From Eonycteris spelaea (taxonomy: Eukaryota; Chordata; Mammalia; Chiroptera; Pteropodidae), in the NCBI GenBank assembly GCA_003508835.1, contig PUFA01000068.1, positions 1-64,000 on the forward strand: a stretch of 64,000 nucleotides of DNA, given 5' to 3'. Positions within the stretch are counted from its first letter, which is position 1. Each line of letters begins with the position of its first letter. The notes below the pieces were generated by a model that ran no database searches, had not been told where the DNA came from, and saw nothing but the letters and a program-made list of their open reading frames with translations. The position numbers were made by a program, and so were the translations under genes. Positions 7,317 to 20,409 of this stretch are shown piece by piece.

Positions 7317-10300
7317 ATATATGAACATCAACTGTCAGCAAAGTCTGTACACACCGTAATCTATTTGACTGAAAAATTTGGTATCTCATGGGAATGCTAA
7401 CCATAGTATTTGGATTTTCTGAGACAATCCTATTTCAGTAAGTTTTCCAATTTTTCCATAAAGATATATATTTTTTTATTGAATTATTGACTTTAAAAAT
7501 ATGATTCTCACTGTCATGCTTCTTAGTTGCATCACTTGGCCACCTCTGAAATAGGCTTCAGAGGTGCTACGTGGTTCCACATAATGAATGATGGATTATG
7601 CTGGATATCTCAGGGCACGTTCACCTGAGATTTCCCCATGGTTTTCCCAAACCTGACTTCTTGCCTTAACATCTACACATCATGCCCCTCTCCCTTCTCT
7701 TCCCCTAACTTCCTGGTTTCCTACCATCAGAGTGGTAGGAGAGAGATCTCTTTCCCTTTGCTAACCCTGTCTGAAGTGACAGAGTTGATCAATGAGTTGC
7801 TGTGCCCTCTCAGGAAAGCCAATATGATTGTCCTCCTGTGATTGGGCTGACAGCATTCAGCCTTTTAGTAACTGTAAAGTGAAGTTCACTTTGGAGCTCG
7901 GTTTTGCCTTTTATGGTGGATTCCAGCTTTATTTTTTATGTCTGCTGTTGTTATATTGTTGCCATTGATATTAATATCTGGCTAGTATACTTGCTATGGA
8001 TTTATACTGACTACATCAAAATAATAAAAAACAGAGAAAGCAACAGTGCAAACTTTAGAGTGTGAGGAAATAGTAATCTAAATGCAATGGTGAACGAAGA
8101 TACTGGAGGTTAATTAAGACCTACGTAACCTTATAAATCTAGCTCTTAGGCAGTTGCAATCCTAGAAGAGGGAGACCTGTTTGGCTAATAACACTTTCCA
8201 AACGTGTTGAATATGAAATACAATGTTTGCTCTATCGTTAGAAAAGCTCATTCCTGGGGTATGAATACTATTATAGTAATCCCTACATTAGGAGTAAAAG
8301 AGGGAACAACATGGAGTGAGAAGCCCTCTTTGGCACAGTATCTACCTGGTATTTAATCTCAGTGAATACCAGGATAAAAGAGTCCTTTAAAACAAACAAA
8401 CAAACAAAGAATCCCATGAGGTCCTACAATCCTAGCTCAAGTCAGTGGCCACATTCTTAGGACTCCACGTTCTGTGATTGCCATAGCAAAGTATGTACTC
8501 TAGATTCCCTCATGCTTGACAGACACTGTAATTTTCTTGGCACCTGTGTTTTTCCTACAAGTAAATGCATTTGTCAAAGCAGGAAGATACTTGTGATAGG
8601 TGCCATGAAAATAATTAGATAGATAATCCCCCTTTGATAGGCGAGCCATTAAAAATATTAAATTTTAAAATATATCCAGACTTCAAACTAATCAACATAT
8701 GTTATTGAAATATGTAAAAAAAAAAATTTCTGAAATATTGGAATAGAGAAATAAACCTTAGTGGGGGAAGGAGATTTATTTTCTGTACCTCCAGATTTCT
8801 CTGTCTCCTGATGAGATTGCCCAAGTGTTAAGACTTTCATTTATGGGAAAAAAAAAATATTCCTCATTATGGGAGGAATTAAAAACACTCTAAGCATGTC
8901 TGAAGAATTTGAGGTGACTCATATCTGATTGAATGCATAAAAAAAAAAAAATCCCAAAAGCAACAGACTGAAAAAAAAGGGCTGTTATTTTTAAATGTTG
9001 CTTAATATTGTTCTGGGTAATGAACAAAGAGATTAATCTCTGAGTCTTTTACATTTACATTTTCTCATTGTTTATATGGATTGTATTAGGTAATACATAA
9101 GTGCTTGCTATGACTCTGAGTCACATGACATTCTTTTTAAAAGGTAGCAATTAATTATAGTAATTTGGAACCATTCCCTATCACCCTGTAATTGTAAATT
9201 CCAGTTAGGCTCCCAATAGACTAGTCCATTTCCAGAATAGCTGTCATTTCAGTTTGATGTCTCTAGATCACAATAACCAAAAGTCAGGGGCAGAGCCACT
9301 TCCAGTGTTCTCCGCAGACCCAGCCCCGCTCAGTATTACTTGGGGGGTCCAACTCTATACATAAGTTATACAAGAAGAAAAAGAAAACATCTCAGAAGTC
9401 CCAATTTCATTGGAATATAGGAATCGTTGGAACTATTAGCTCTATTTTTCCCAAGCTAAATTAGTTTCTGGCTTCCACATTTCTTGGTCCCCCAGCTGTT
9501 TTTTTAATGCTCCAGGCATTCACTGTGCAATCATGCCTGGTGGGTGAATTCTTTGGCCTTAACAGAAACTCCTCTTCTGTTATTAATGCTCATCTTCTTC
9601 TACTTTATGCATCTGAATAAGTATATTATGTCTATTCCCTCTTTTGTACACAGAAGGCCTATCATCCTTTTTGGTTCCTTGTAATTGGGTATATGAATTA
9701 TTCCAGAGCTTGCTAATCCAAATTTCCTCATGATGACCCACCTTGCTTTTAACTTTCTTCCTCATGCAATTGTCCAGAATGTGTAGGAATGCTAAGATTT
9801 CGACACAAGCAGAACTAGCAGGCTCCACTGAGGCTTCCAGTTTTTTCAACCTGCTTTGCATTGGAATACTAACTCAGCTATTAATGAAAGACCACTTAAC
9901 TCATCTGCATTCTGTTGTTTTATGTACACTGTATTTAGCATGGGATAATTTATGGTTAGGAGAGATAATGGGTTATGTTTTGTGCATCCCTGTATCTATG
10001 CCCATAATATCATTAAAAACAATCAAAACTCCAATAAGCTGAATTAAAGAGAGGAGGAGGGACGTGGCTTGATAGTTGAATATCCAGGCAGGCCACATAG
10101 AAACAGCTCATGTACTTGTATTCAAACTTTCTCTAGCCTTCCAAAGTTCTCTTTACTAAATGACACTATTCTCAATATCTAGACAAATCTTCTATACCTC
10201 ACCAGCAGTCTATTGCGTATGAAACTAGGTCTGAGAAAGCTGATTTTTTCCTTCTAGACAAGAAATAAAAAAATCTAGCAAAGTAAAAGAGAACATGGAG

Positions 10301-11285
10301 AAATGAATGCATATTCACTAGTACAAATCTATTATATACATTTAGTTCTATATAGAAATAACTCACAAACACAAAGGAAACTGGCTAGCATTTTTCTGGA
10401 TTGTTGGCTTGAAAACATAATCCTTGCTTTTCTTCTTCATCATCTACTTTCATTGTTTTAAAAACAAAGTCATTTGATCAAAATTTCAAGACAATTCAGG
10501 TCAATCTATAAGTGTAATTCTTCACCTTAGAACCCTTAATCAACATAACTGTATTTGTTTCATTGACCTTCCCTTCCTTATCTTCGGTCGTCTTCTTCAT
10601 TGTTTTCCCTTTCCTTTTCCTCTGCTGTTCATTTCCTTTCTTTCTCTTCCTTCTCCCATCTTCTTCTCCCTCATCCCTCTTTTCCCTTTCTAAATATTTA
10701 TTTCCTTCCTCACCCTTACTCCTTCTTCCCTAACTTCTTCAATCTTCTTTATTTTCCTCCATTTACTTCCTCCTCTTCATCTTTTATTTTCCTTTATCCT
10801 ATTTTCCTCCTTATTTTCTCCTGTTTCTCCAGAAAAATCACTCACTTTGCTCTTGCTAAGCTAACATTTTAGTCCTGTCAAAAAAAGGAATGTGAACGTC
10901 TGTCTTTCAAAGAAAGAATTGACATGTATATATAAATTATATAATACCCTTGTCTAGTTTCACTCAGTGATTTACCTGATTTCAATCAGTGCAGTAAGTG
11001 CTATGAATTTTAGAATTTTAATATTTACTGTACTGTTTTCATGTGAACAGTTTCCTAGCTATCTGTTAGCCATGAAACATCTTTAGAAACTCTTTCCAGT
11101 TCAATAAAGCAGTAGAATTGAATAAGAATTACACCTTTATATGTAATGTAGAAGAAAGACAAAACTTACTTTAGATTATATTTCCATAAATTTCTATTAA
11201 TGGATCTAGTTAAACTATAAAAAATAGTCACTGAAAAATCTTTTTTTAAACAATAATAACCCTAATAATAACCTATTAAGCTGTG
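7317..11285. other. Unassigned gene-free sequence
   Basis: About 4 kb with no gene recognised. It includes an (AAAC)n run at 8389-8408, several A10-A12 runs (for example 8941-8952) and a pyrimidine-rich CTT/CCTT stretch at 10566-10830. Short open frames (for example 9583-9861 minus and 9743-10042 plus overlapping it) show no familiar domains. Confidence 0.5.
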
Positions 11286-11289
11286 TGTT

Positions 11290-12435
11290 CACTTCCCATA
11301 GTTAGATTTTTTTTCTGTTACCACATATTAGACCCCCTTTATCCCATCTACCTCACACCTGCCCCCACCCCCTACCCTCTGGTAACCACTAATCTGTAGT
11401 GCATGTCCATGAGTCTCTGTTTGTCCTGTTAATTTGTTTCTTTTAGGTTTATATCCCATATATAGGTGATATCATGTGATTTTCAACTTTTTCTGTCTGG
11501 CTTATTTTGGTTAGTATGATTATCTCAAGGTCCATCCATGTTGTCACAAATGGCAGTATTTCGTCTCTTCTTATGGCTGAGTAATATTCCGTTGTATATA
11601 TATACCACAGTTTCTGTAGCCAATCATCTGTCAGAGGACACTTTGGGTGCGTCCATGTCCTGGCCACTGTGAATAATGCTGCTATGAACATCAGTGTGCA
11701 AATATCTTTTCGGATGTGTTTTCTAGTCTTTGGAGTAAATACCCAGTAGAGGGATTGCTGGATATATGGTAGATTGATTTTTAGTTTTTTGAGGAACCTC
11801 CATACTGTTTTTCATAGTAGCTGTACAAATTCGCAATCCCACCAACAGTGTATGAGGATTCCTTTTTCTCCGCATCCTCTCTGACATTTGTTATTATTTG
11901 TCCTGTTGATTAGCTATTCTAACAAGTGTGAGATAGTATCTCATTGTGGTTATGATTTGTATTTTCCTAATAGCTAGTGATGTTGAACATCTTTTCAAAA
12001 ATCTGTTGGCCATTTGTATGTCCTCTAAGGAGAAGTGTCTGTTCAGGTCCTCTGCCCATTTTTTGATTGGATCACTTGCTTTTTTGTTGTTATTGAGTTG
12101 TATGAGTTCTTTGTATATTTTGGATAATAGGCTCTTATCAGAAGTGTTGCTTGCAAATAAAATTTCCCAATCGGATGGTTGTCTCTTTACCTTGTCTCTT
12201 TACATTCAGATGGTTGCCTCTTTAAAATTTCTTTTGCTGAGTAAAAGCTTTTGAGTTTGATGTAGTCCCATTTATTTATTTTGCTTTTACTTCCCTTGCT
12301 TTTGAGGTCAAATTCATAAAATCCTCTTTAAGTCCAAGGTCCTTGAGTTTAGTTCCTATATTTTCTTCTATGCATTTTATTATTTCAGGTTTTATATTCA
12401 GGTCCTTAATCCATTTTGAGTTAATTTTGATGTGC
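11290..12435 (-). mobile_element. L1 3' segment (ORF2 C-terminus), antisense
   Basis: The minus strand reads through the end of L1 ORF2: LQKLWYIYTTEYYSAIRRDE and VTTWMDLE at 11449-11691 match the conserved L1 C-terminal region. Plus-strand hallmarks are GTCCATCCATGTTGTC, GAATAATGCTGCTATGAAC and GGATTGCTGGATATATGG. It ends near 12435 in upstream ORF2 sequence, so it is 5' truncated. Confidence 0.9.
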
Positions 12436-14095
12436 TAATCTTTGCTTTTAAAACATGATATTTCAGTGTAAATCATTAGCTCGTTTCCCAAGATCTCAGC
12501 TTGTATACATTTTTAAAGAAGAACAAAAGCTGGAAAAACAAGTTACTGAAAAGTCAATAATATGATATCACATGAAGCAATGAACTCATACTTAAGAAAA
12601 TTTTCCATGTAATATTAATTAACCAGAATCAACTCAAGCATTGCAATTTATGAATGCAAGTTCCAATGATTTCTCTAGTCATAGAGTCCATTGATGATAC
12701 CACTGCCACCAAATTTAACTAAATATATGTTCTTTATTTTTTGTAAAACTTTTAAAATAAAGAAAATATTTATGATAGCTTCCGTAACTCAAATTTACCA
12801 TTTTAGTTATCAGCTTAGATTTCTTCTCTGTATCACTTTTTCTTTCTTGACCAGAGTCCTTTTCTACTATCAGTTCATTCTCTGATAAACTCTCTATTTT
12901 CCAGTATCTCTCTATATCACATCTATGTATTATGTCTTGATACATTGAAGTAACAAAAGATTATATCATGGATCTAATGAATAAAATCCTCTGTTGGAGG
13001 ATTAGTAGCAAAACCATCTTCAGAGCAAAACCCCAAAGCAAAGCATTCAAATGTGTAGTTTATTACATACCAATAGAAAAATCTCAAAATCATATCTTTG
13101 AAAAACAAGCCAAATTAATATATAAAAGACCAACTCCATCTATAACCACAGTATAAAACTCACAAATGAGCTGTGTTGATGTTGAATGAGTTCTAAGAAC
13201 TACATAAATAGGCTTCAGGGCCTGATTTCATAGTGTTTTACACTAACACAGATGCGCAGTATAGAATTAATAGCATAAGAGATTCTGATTATTCCAGTAA
13301 AAAATTGACTAGGTTTTAGCCAGCTACAATTATTGTTGATCATGAAAAGCGTGAAGTACAGTGGCAGTTTGAAACCAATTTTATTTCTAAGGAATATAAT
13401 AAAAATAATTTTAAGAAAGTAACTTTTTTATTAAAACAGTTTCAAACCATACTGTACTAATATGGTTTTATCTTTTAAAGAAATTAATGTATACTGTTAG
13501 CAAAGAAATATGGATTAAAGTCATACTATTTACAATGCTATTTATTATAACATTAAAAAAATTCTCTACAAATAGTAATGTCTCTGTTAACACTTTTTCT
13601 TTCCCCCACATTCTCAAATTTGTATCTGAAATTCTTAATTGTTCTGTTTGTCTCTTCTACTTACTTGGCTTGAAAGAGCTATATGGGTCTTTGCTGAGCT
13701 AGTATCTGTTTTACGCAAAAAGAACTAATTGTCTAAAAGAATGAACAATCAAAATGGGTTTTTATTAAAAGCCTTTGGTAACTGAAGTTGAAAGATTTAG
13801 ATTTGAATTAACGAGATTAGTGTTGTTATTTGGATGTGTTATTATATTGAAAAATCACTCCTCAGAATGTCCAGTGCCTTAGCTTTCTAATTTATAGATA
13901 GTAAAATATTTAAAATATTGTCCCTTTTCCTTTAGTTCAAGTTTATAGAAAAACAAATTATTTGATAAAAAAAAATTTCCTTCATTGAATTTACACAAAT
14001 GTTTTCTTGGTTTATATTTAGTTTACTTAGTCTATAACAACTAACTTAATAGCAACTAAAAATTGCTGTGTTCTTGTGGAGGCTATAAAGGAAAA
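12436..14095. other. Unassigned AT-rich sequence
   Basis: Very AT-rich with no clear repeat family and no convincing gene. Short frames around 12691-13156 and 13487-13702 have no recognisable domain. Confidence 0.5.
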
Positions 14096-14099
14096 TCCT

Positions 14100-14400
14100 A
14101 TCTTGCCTTTTCAGGTTTCTGATGGATATCATCATTTCTTGTCTTGTGACTACATCTCTCTCTGCTCCATCTTCACATCACTGTCTTCACTGTGTATCTG
14201 TCTCTATGTGTATATCTTATAAAGACATTTGTGATTAAATTTAGGACCCATCAGGGCAATCCAGGATAATATCTTCCTCTCAAGATCCTTAATTTAATTC
14301 TATCTTTTGCCATAAAAGGTAATGTTCACATGTTCCAGGGATAAGGATATGGACATATTTTTCTGGAGGCCACCATTCAATTTACTACTTCCTTCATAGC
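14100..14400 (-). mobile_element. MaLR/MLT1-like LTR (family uncertain)
   Basis: Plus-strand words CTTATAAAGACATTTGTGAT, AATCCAGGATAATATC, TCAAGATCCTTAATTTAAT and GGTTCCAGGGATAAGGATAT (here TGTTCCAGGGATAAGGATAT), then TGGACATA, follow the order seen antisense in mammalian MaLR-type LTRs. Boundaries are not visible. Confidence 0.45.
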
Positions 14401-14439
14401 CAAGTTCACCCACATTCTACCTCTGAATCCCTAACATAC

Positions 14440-16560
14440 TAAATCTGTCATGGCCAAGAACCTGTTCATCTCTACAATTTTATCATTTCATTAATTTAAA
14501 ATAATTCACACAGTATTTTATTTTTTAAGATTGGGGGTTTTCACTCAATATAATGCCCTCAAGACCCAAGTTATTGTGTGCATTCAGATTTGTTTATTTT
14601 TATTGCAAAGTAGCATCCCATGCATGGTATGGTATGGATGTACCATGCTATGATTATCAGTTAACCTAATATAGAACATTTTGGGGGTTTCCAGGTTCAC
14701 TGCTATGAACAGTGATGCACAGGTCTTTGTCTGGACATGTATTTCAATTTTTCTTGGTTAAATGCCCAGATGTGTGATTCCTGGTCTCAGTGTATGTTTA
14801 ATATTTGCAAAATTATCTATTTTCCAGAATGGCTTTAACATTTCATACTCTCACCATCAGTGTATGAATAAGGCAGTTTCTGCATATCCACACCAGCATC
14901 TGGTATGGTCACAATTTTTAGTTTTAACTGTTCAATTAGATATGTAGTGATATCATTTTTCTAGTGGCTAATGATAATGAACTTCTAATGGCTAACGATG
15001 ATGAACTTCTTTCATGTGTTTCATGGGATAGCTTCTTGGGCAAAATGTATCTTCATGTCTTTGCTCATTTTTTTAATTGGAGTGTTTTCTTTTTCAATGA
15101 ATTTGAAGAGTTCCTGATACAAGCCTTTGTTATGTGGTTTTAAAATATTGTCTCCTAGCCTGTAGTTTGCTCCAATTTTCATTCTCTTACAGAATCTTTC
15201 ATAGAGCAAAAGTTTTCAATTTTGGTCGTCAAATTTGTTATTATTTTTTCTTTTCTGGGTCATGCTTTTAGAATCCTATTGACCTAGCCCTAGGTTCTAC
15301 AGTTTTCCTCCTGTATACTTCTAAAAGTTTTATAATTTAATATCTTTTATAGTTAAACCTATGACCCATTTCAAGTTACTTTTCATATAATGCGTGAGGT
15401 TTAGGTTGAGGTTCCTTGTGTGTGCTTATGTATGTGTATGCATGTATGTCTGTGTTTGCACAAATGCTCTAGCACTATTTGTTGAAAATTATCCTTTCTC
15501 CATTAAGTTCTTTTGGCACCTTTGTAAAAAAATAATAATTGGCTCTGCTTGTTGTAGATCAGTAAATGTGTTCTCCATCCTGTTGTGTTATCTATATGTC
15601 TGTCTTTCCACCGATACCACACATTTTTGATGACTTGCTATATAATAAGTCTTGAAATTAGACAAAATGATCCCTTCTACTTTATAGTTTTAAGCATCAT
15701 TTTACCTATTTTAACCCCATATAAATTTTAGAATTATCTTGTCTATATAAACAAAAAGTATTACTAAGTTATAAATTTGGTAAGAATTGACAAGATATTG
15801 AATCCACGAACACAATGTTATCTTTCTCTGTACAGTCTTTGTTTCTTTTTACCAACATTTTGTAATTCTCAGCATGCAAATCCTGTGCATGTTTTGTTAG
15901 ATTTTCATCTAAATATTTAATTGATTTTTAGAGATTCAATGGCATTGTATTTTTAATTTAATTCCTTATATCAATTGTTAACATATAGAAATATAAACGA
16001 CTTTTGCATGTTGCCATTGTATCTTGAGACCATGCAAAACTTATTTATTTGTTCCTGGAATTTTGGGGAAGAATCTCTAGGACATTCTATGTGGATCATG
16101 GTGTCTTATATGAATAAAGATTGTTTTATTTCTTTCTTTTTGATTTGCAGACTTTTTATTTCCTTCTAGTACTTGTAAATAGTAGCAAACAGTGTGAAAT
16201 CCTAGCCTTGTTCCCAATCATAGGGATAATGAATTCAGTCTTTTACAATTATGAATGATGTTAGCTACAGATTTTTAGTAGAGGTTCTTTATGAAGTGAG
16301 GAAGTTCCATCTATATTCCTAGTTTTTTAAAACACTTTTATCATAAATGAGTGTTAAATTTTGCCAAGTGTTTTTTTTTGCAGCAGTTCATATCATCATA
16401 TCATTTTTCTTCTTTGGTTTGTATTGTTTTCTATTGCATTGATTGATTTGCACATGTCAAACCAGCCTTGAATCCTGGTATGAACTCTGCATTCTCATGG
16501 TATATAGTTCTTATATGTTGCTGAAGTCTATGTGTTGTTATTTTCTTAAAAATATTTGCC
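14440..16560 (-). mobile_element. Old L1, ORF2/3' segment, antisense
   Basis: Diverged antisense L1: AGATTGGGGGTTTTCACTCA, GCATTCAGATTTG, then GAACAGTGATGCACAGG, AAATGCCCAGATGTGTGATT, and further upstream ORF2 words such as TAAGTCTTGAAATTAG and CAACATTTTGTAATTCTCAG. About 2.1 kb with frequent stops; broken. Confidence 0.75.
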
Positions 16561-16584
16561 TCTCTATTCATGAAGCAGTTTTAT

Positions 16585-16745
16585 ATTGTTTTCTCCTTTC
16601 TTTCTTTCTTTTCTTTTTCTTTCTTTCCTTCTTTTTCCTTATTTATTCTTCCTCCCTCCTTTCCTTTCCTTTCCTTTCCTTCCCTTCCTTCCCTTCCCTT
16701 CCCTTCCCTTTCCTTTCCTTTTCCTTTTCCTTTTCCTTTTCCTTT
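16585..16745. repeat. (CCTTT/TTTCC)n pyrimidine tract
   Basis: C/T-only tract changing from CTTT to TTCCC/TTTCC to CCTTTT units. It separates the antisense L1 on its left from the sense L1 on its right. A poly(A) of 19 follows at 16780-16798. Confidence 0.95.
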
Positions 16746-16794
16746 TAAACAGATTTTGTCTGGCCTTGATAGCATGGTAAAAAAAAAAAAAAAA

Positions 16795-18560
16795 AAAAGG
16801 GAACTTCTAATGCAGACAAGATGGTATAGACCCATCTCTCCCAGATCATTGCTTATATATACTTGTATGAAGACTGTAACTAACAAAGGTTGCAACTATA
16901 GAAGAATTATAAAATATCGGAAAGTAAAGGATGACTCTAGATCTGAAGGAAAAACATAGTTACGGGTTATCTTATAATCACCAACAGAAGAAGGTGACCT
17001 AGATTTTGTGTTTCTTGACCCCTTATTTAATAACAGAAGGCATCCCAAGTAAGCTCATTTCTCCTTTATATGTAATGAGAGGCCTCCTGATCACATTAGG
17101 TGAGCTTAGCAGAACTATCAAGGAGGATTAATTGGTAGCTCCACTGACAATAAACAGCCAGAGGAAGCACTCTTCTTTACTACTGGTAAAGATACCTCTC
17201 TTCTATTCAGAGATATCACATAGCTAGGGACAGTGGTCAGGGGCATTCCCTCAGAACAAGCATCCAGCCCAGAAAGTGTACTTCATTCTAGAAAGCTGAA
17301 GACTACCTTGCAGCATCTAGAAACATCAGGTAGCTTGGCCTGTGGAAGCTCATTCTATACTCTAAAGAAGCATAACAAGGACAAGTAGAAACCACAATTA
17401 TACCAGATAAACCAAGCAGGTCAAAATAATACCACAATGGTTCTGAAATGTAAATTGTCATTGGAATGAAAACCCAGAAAATTAGGCCAGGCCTGAATTC
17501 TAAACCTAAATAAAGTGGCTGCCTGCTAAAATAAAAGATTTAATAAGATCCAGAGTACCCAACACAATACATTTTGTTAATTTACAATTGAAAGTTAGCC
17601 ATCATACAAAAAATTAAGAAAATTGCAACTTGAATAAGAAAAAAAACAATATATAATAATACCAAGATTGACTAGATGTTGGAATTTATCAGACAAAGAT
17701 GTTAAAGCAACCATCAGATAATTCAAGAAGCAATTATAAATTCATGTGAAATAAAAAAAAATCTCAGCAAATAAATAGAAGTTCTAAGAAAAGGAACCAA
17801 ATAGAAATTATAGAACTGAAAAATACAATAACAGAAGGGAAAAATAAAAGCAAAAATGACATCTTACTTAAAGGGTTCAATAGTAAAGTGGAGATGACAG
17901 AGGATATAATCAGTAAACTTGAAAGAAATCAATAAAATTTGCCCAATCTGAAAAACAGAAAAGTACACTGGAAAAATAAATAAGTAAATGTAGCTTCATT
18001 TATTGGACTCTCAGGACATGAGAAAGAAAGTAGGGCTGAAAGAGAATTCAAAGAAATAATGGATAAGCACTTTCAATTTGACAAAAAGCATAAACATGCA
18101 ACTTCAAGAAGCTTAAGTGAACACTAGTTAGGATTAACAAACAAACATATGTTAAGACTCATCAAAATTAATCTTCTAATACTAAAGACAGTAAAAAAAG
18201 AAAAACTTTTAAAAAGCTAGACAGAAATGACACCTTGCCTATAAGGAACAATAATACAAATGAGATCAGTTTTGTTTTGTTTTTTTAATCTTAAACCATG
18301 GAGACCAGAAAGAAGTGGATCAGTATATTTCAAGTACTGAAAGAAAAGAATTGGCAACTGTGAATTCTATATCTGGTGAAACTATCAGGAATGAAGGGAA
18401 AATAAAGACATCCTCAGGCAAAAGAATATTAAAAGAATTTTTTTGTTATGAGACATAGTCTTTAAGACTGGCTAAAGTTCTCCAAGCAGAAACAAAATGA
18501 TGAAAGAAGGAACCTACAAAAAAAAAAAAAAGAACAATAGAAATAATAAGAATATGAATA
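16795..18560 (+). mobile_element. L1 5' region, sense (5' UTR to ORF1-like)
   Basis: Starts near an L1-type 5' end (ACAAGATGGTATAGACCCAT) and runs through AATTATAGAACTGAAAAATA, AAACTTGAAAGAAATCAATA and ends with CAACTGTGAATTCTATATCT and GGAAAATAAAGACATCCTCA. These words belong to the 5' UTR/ORF1 part of old L1M or HAL1-type elements. No long open frame remains. Confidence 0.65.
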
Positions 18561-18579
18561 AATACAATAGACTGTCTTC

Positions 18580-19745
18580 CTTCCTTATGTGAGGATTGCA
18601 AGAAAATTTTTAAACCATCTAATACTAAAACTTAACATCAGTTCAACAACAAAATGAGAATAAATGTCCTTTGAGAGAAATCCAGAAACTAGTTGAGAGC
18701 CTCCTATGCTCTGGGGAACTATACAACCAGCTATATAGGCCCCAGTAGGAAAGTTTGAAATACCTTCTCACCATAATTCCTATCCCTAGAACAGTGCCAT
18801 ATGCTTAGCAGGAAATTTCCCAGATCCCAGCTTCTCCCTGTGGACACAGAGTTTTGGAACATACACCTAATGTTCTAACTTTTCCAGGGAATTCCCAAAA
18901 GACTGGCTACTGTCTTACCTGTCTCAGAGTATGGATAGGACTTGACATATTCTAGTCACCTGGGAACCAGTGAAAATAAAGATGGCAGTTTGGGCTACCA
19001 GTAGCCATAGACCATTTTCCTAGCTCAGTAAAGATCAAGTGGATGAAAAATCTCAGAGGCTAGCTTCTCTTTGGTAAGGGAAAGAGCTGACTCTACATTC
19101 AATGCCCATAATTTTCTGTGGCTGGCCAAAGCACTTACTTGTTTTTCCTGTCTTAGAGTACTTATAGGACCCTGCATACTCTTGCTACCTGGGATTAGTG
19201 AAACAAAGATAATCCTTTGAACTATCAGTTGCCATAGTCCCTCTCTCTGGTTTATCACATGAGCAAACTGGTAAAACAAAAACAAAAACAGACAAACAAA
19301 ACCAGCTTTCAGCTTCTCCTAGTGGAAAGGCGAGAAGGGGACAGGAGGGATGAGTGGGACAGAATGTTCAATGATCCATCTTTTCTAGGGGAACTGACTT
19401 CCATCTCACTTGTGTTAGAGCACTGGTGAGAACGGGCAAACATTTGCTGCCTGGGGGACAATAAAAACAAGAACAGTTGGACAAGTACAAAGGTTTGAAA
19501 GGACCACAAAATCTCTGGCTAGGCTGATCATTGAAGGTCTTCTCCCTTGTGAGGTCTGTCTTTTAAACCTGCGAGGGAGAGCTATTTACCTTATGTGCAG
19601 GTCTTAACACAAAAAGTCAAGGGAAATAGGGGAATATGTCTCAAAGTATCCAAATGAATCTCTGAAACCAACCCTAATGATAGATATATGATTTAACTGA
19701 CAGAGAATTCAAAATATTCATCATAATATTCTCAACAAAAACTAC
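18580..19745 (+). mobile_element. L1 5' UTR with internal tandem repeats
   Basis: Second sense L1 5' segment. It ends with GTGAAAGTTTCAATAG after CCCTAATGATAGATATATGA and CAGAGAATTCAAAATATTCA, the usual L1 5'-UTR end. Its inner part is a diverged tandem array described separately. Confidence 0.6.
18829..19505 (+). repeat. Diverged 230-260 bp tandem repeat in L1 5' UTR
   Basis: Three units are marked by AGCTTCTCC...GTGGA, then TCAGAGTAT/TTAGAGTAC/TTAGAGCAC at about 18926, 19155 and 19415, then GTGAAAATAAAGATGGCAG and GTGAAACAAAGATAATCC at about 18972 and 19198 and a weaker copy near 19460. Confidence 0.6.
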
Positions 19746-19770
19746 AAAGTGAAAGTTTCAATAGACAGAC

Positions 19771-19850
19771 ATATGTGTGTATTTATATATGTATATATAT
19801 ATATATGTGTGTGTGTATACATATATGTGTATATGTCTGTATATATATCT
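19771..19850. repeat. (TATG/TA)n microsatellite
   Basis: Alternating ATATATGTGTGTGTATAC words; open-frame translation here is only Tyr/Val/Ile low complexity. Confidence 0.9.
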
Positions 19851-19859
19851 CAAATGTGC

Positions 19860-19945
19860 ACACTTCATAAGACATTGTCAAATTGTTTCCCAAGTTGTAT
19901 CATTTATTTCAACACCAGCAATGTATCTGAGTTCCTTAAAGTAAG
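19860..19945 (-). mobile_element. Small L1 ORF2 fragment, antisense
   Basis: The sequence AAATTGTTTCCCAAGTTGTA followed by CAACACCAGCAATGTATCTG matches the antisense of the L1 ORF2 region preceding conserved CCCACCAGCAATG. Too short to place in a subfamily. Confidence 0.5.
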
Positions 19946-19954
19946 CTTAATCTT

Positions 19955-20374
19955 ATTTATTTTTATTTTATTATAGTTGGTATAAAATATTATATTAGTT
20001 TCTGGTGTACAATACAGTTATTTGACATTTTTATACCTTACAATGTGGTCATCACACTAATTCTAATAATCACCTGTCACCATGCAAAGTTATCACAATA
20101 TTATTGACTATATTTCCCTTCACCTTTTAATCCATGCCCCCATCTCCCTTCTCTCTGGCAACCATCCCTTTAGTCTCTGTTTCTAGGAGTCAGTTTTTGT
20201 TTAGTTTGTTTTGTTTTGTTTCATTTTTTAGATTCCATATATAAGTGAAACCATGCTGTATTTGTCTTACTCTGTCTGACTTATTTCACTCAGCATAATA
20301 CCCTCTAAGTCTATTTTGTCACAAATGACAATATTGCATTCCTTTTTACTCATGTGTAAAATTTCATTGTGCAT

Positions 20375-20409
<35 letters not shown>

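Noticed and set aside
11449..11691. Minus-strand frame with a recognisable protein end
   Set aside because: It is the worn C-terminus of L1 ORF2, annotated as part of the L1 copy and not as a gene.
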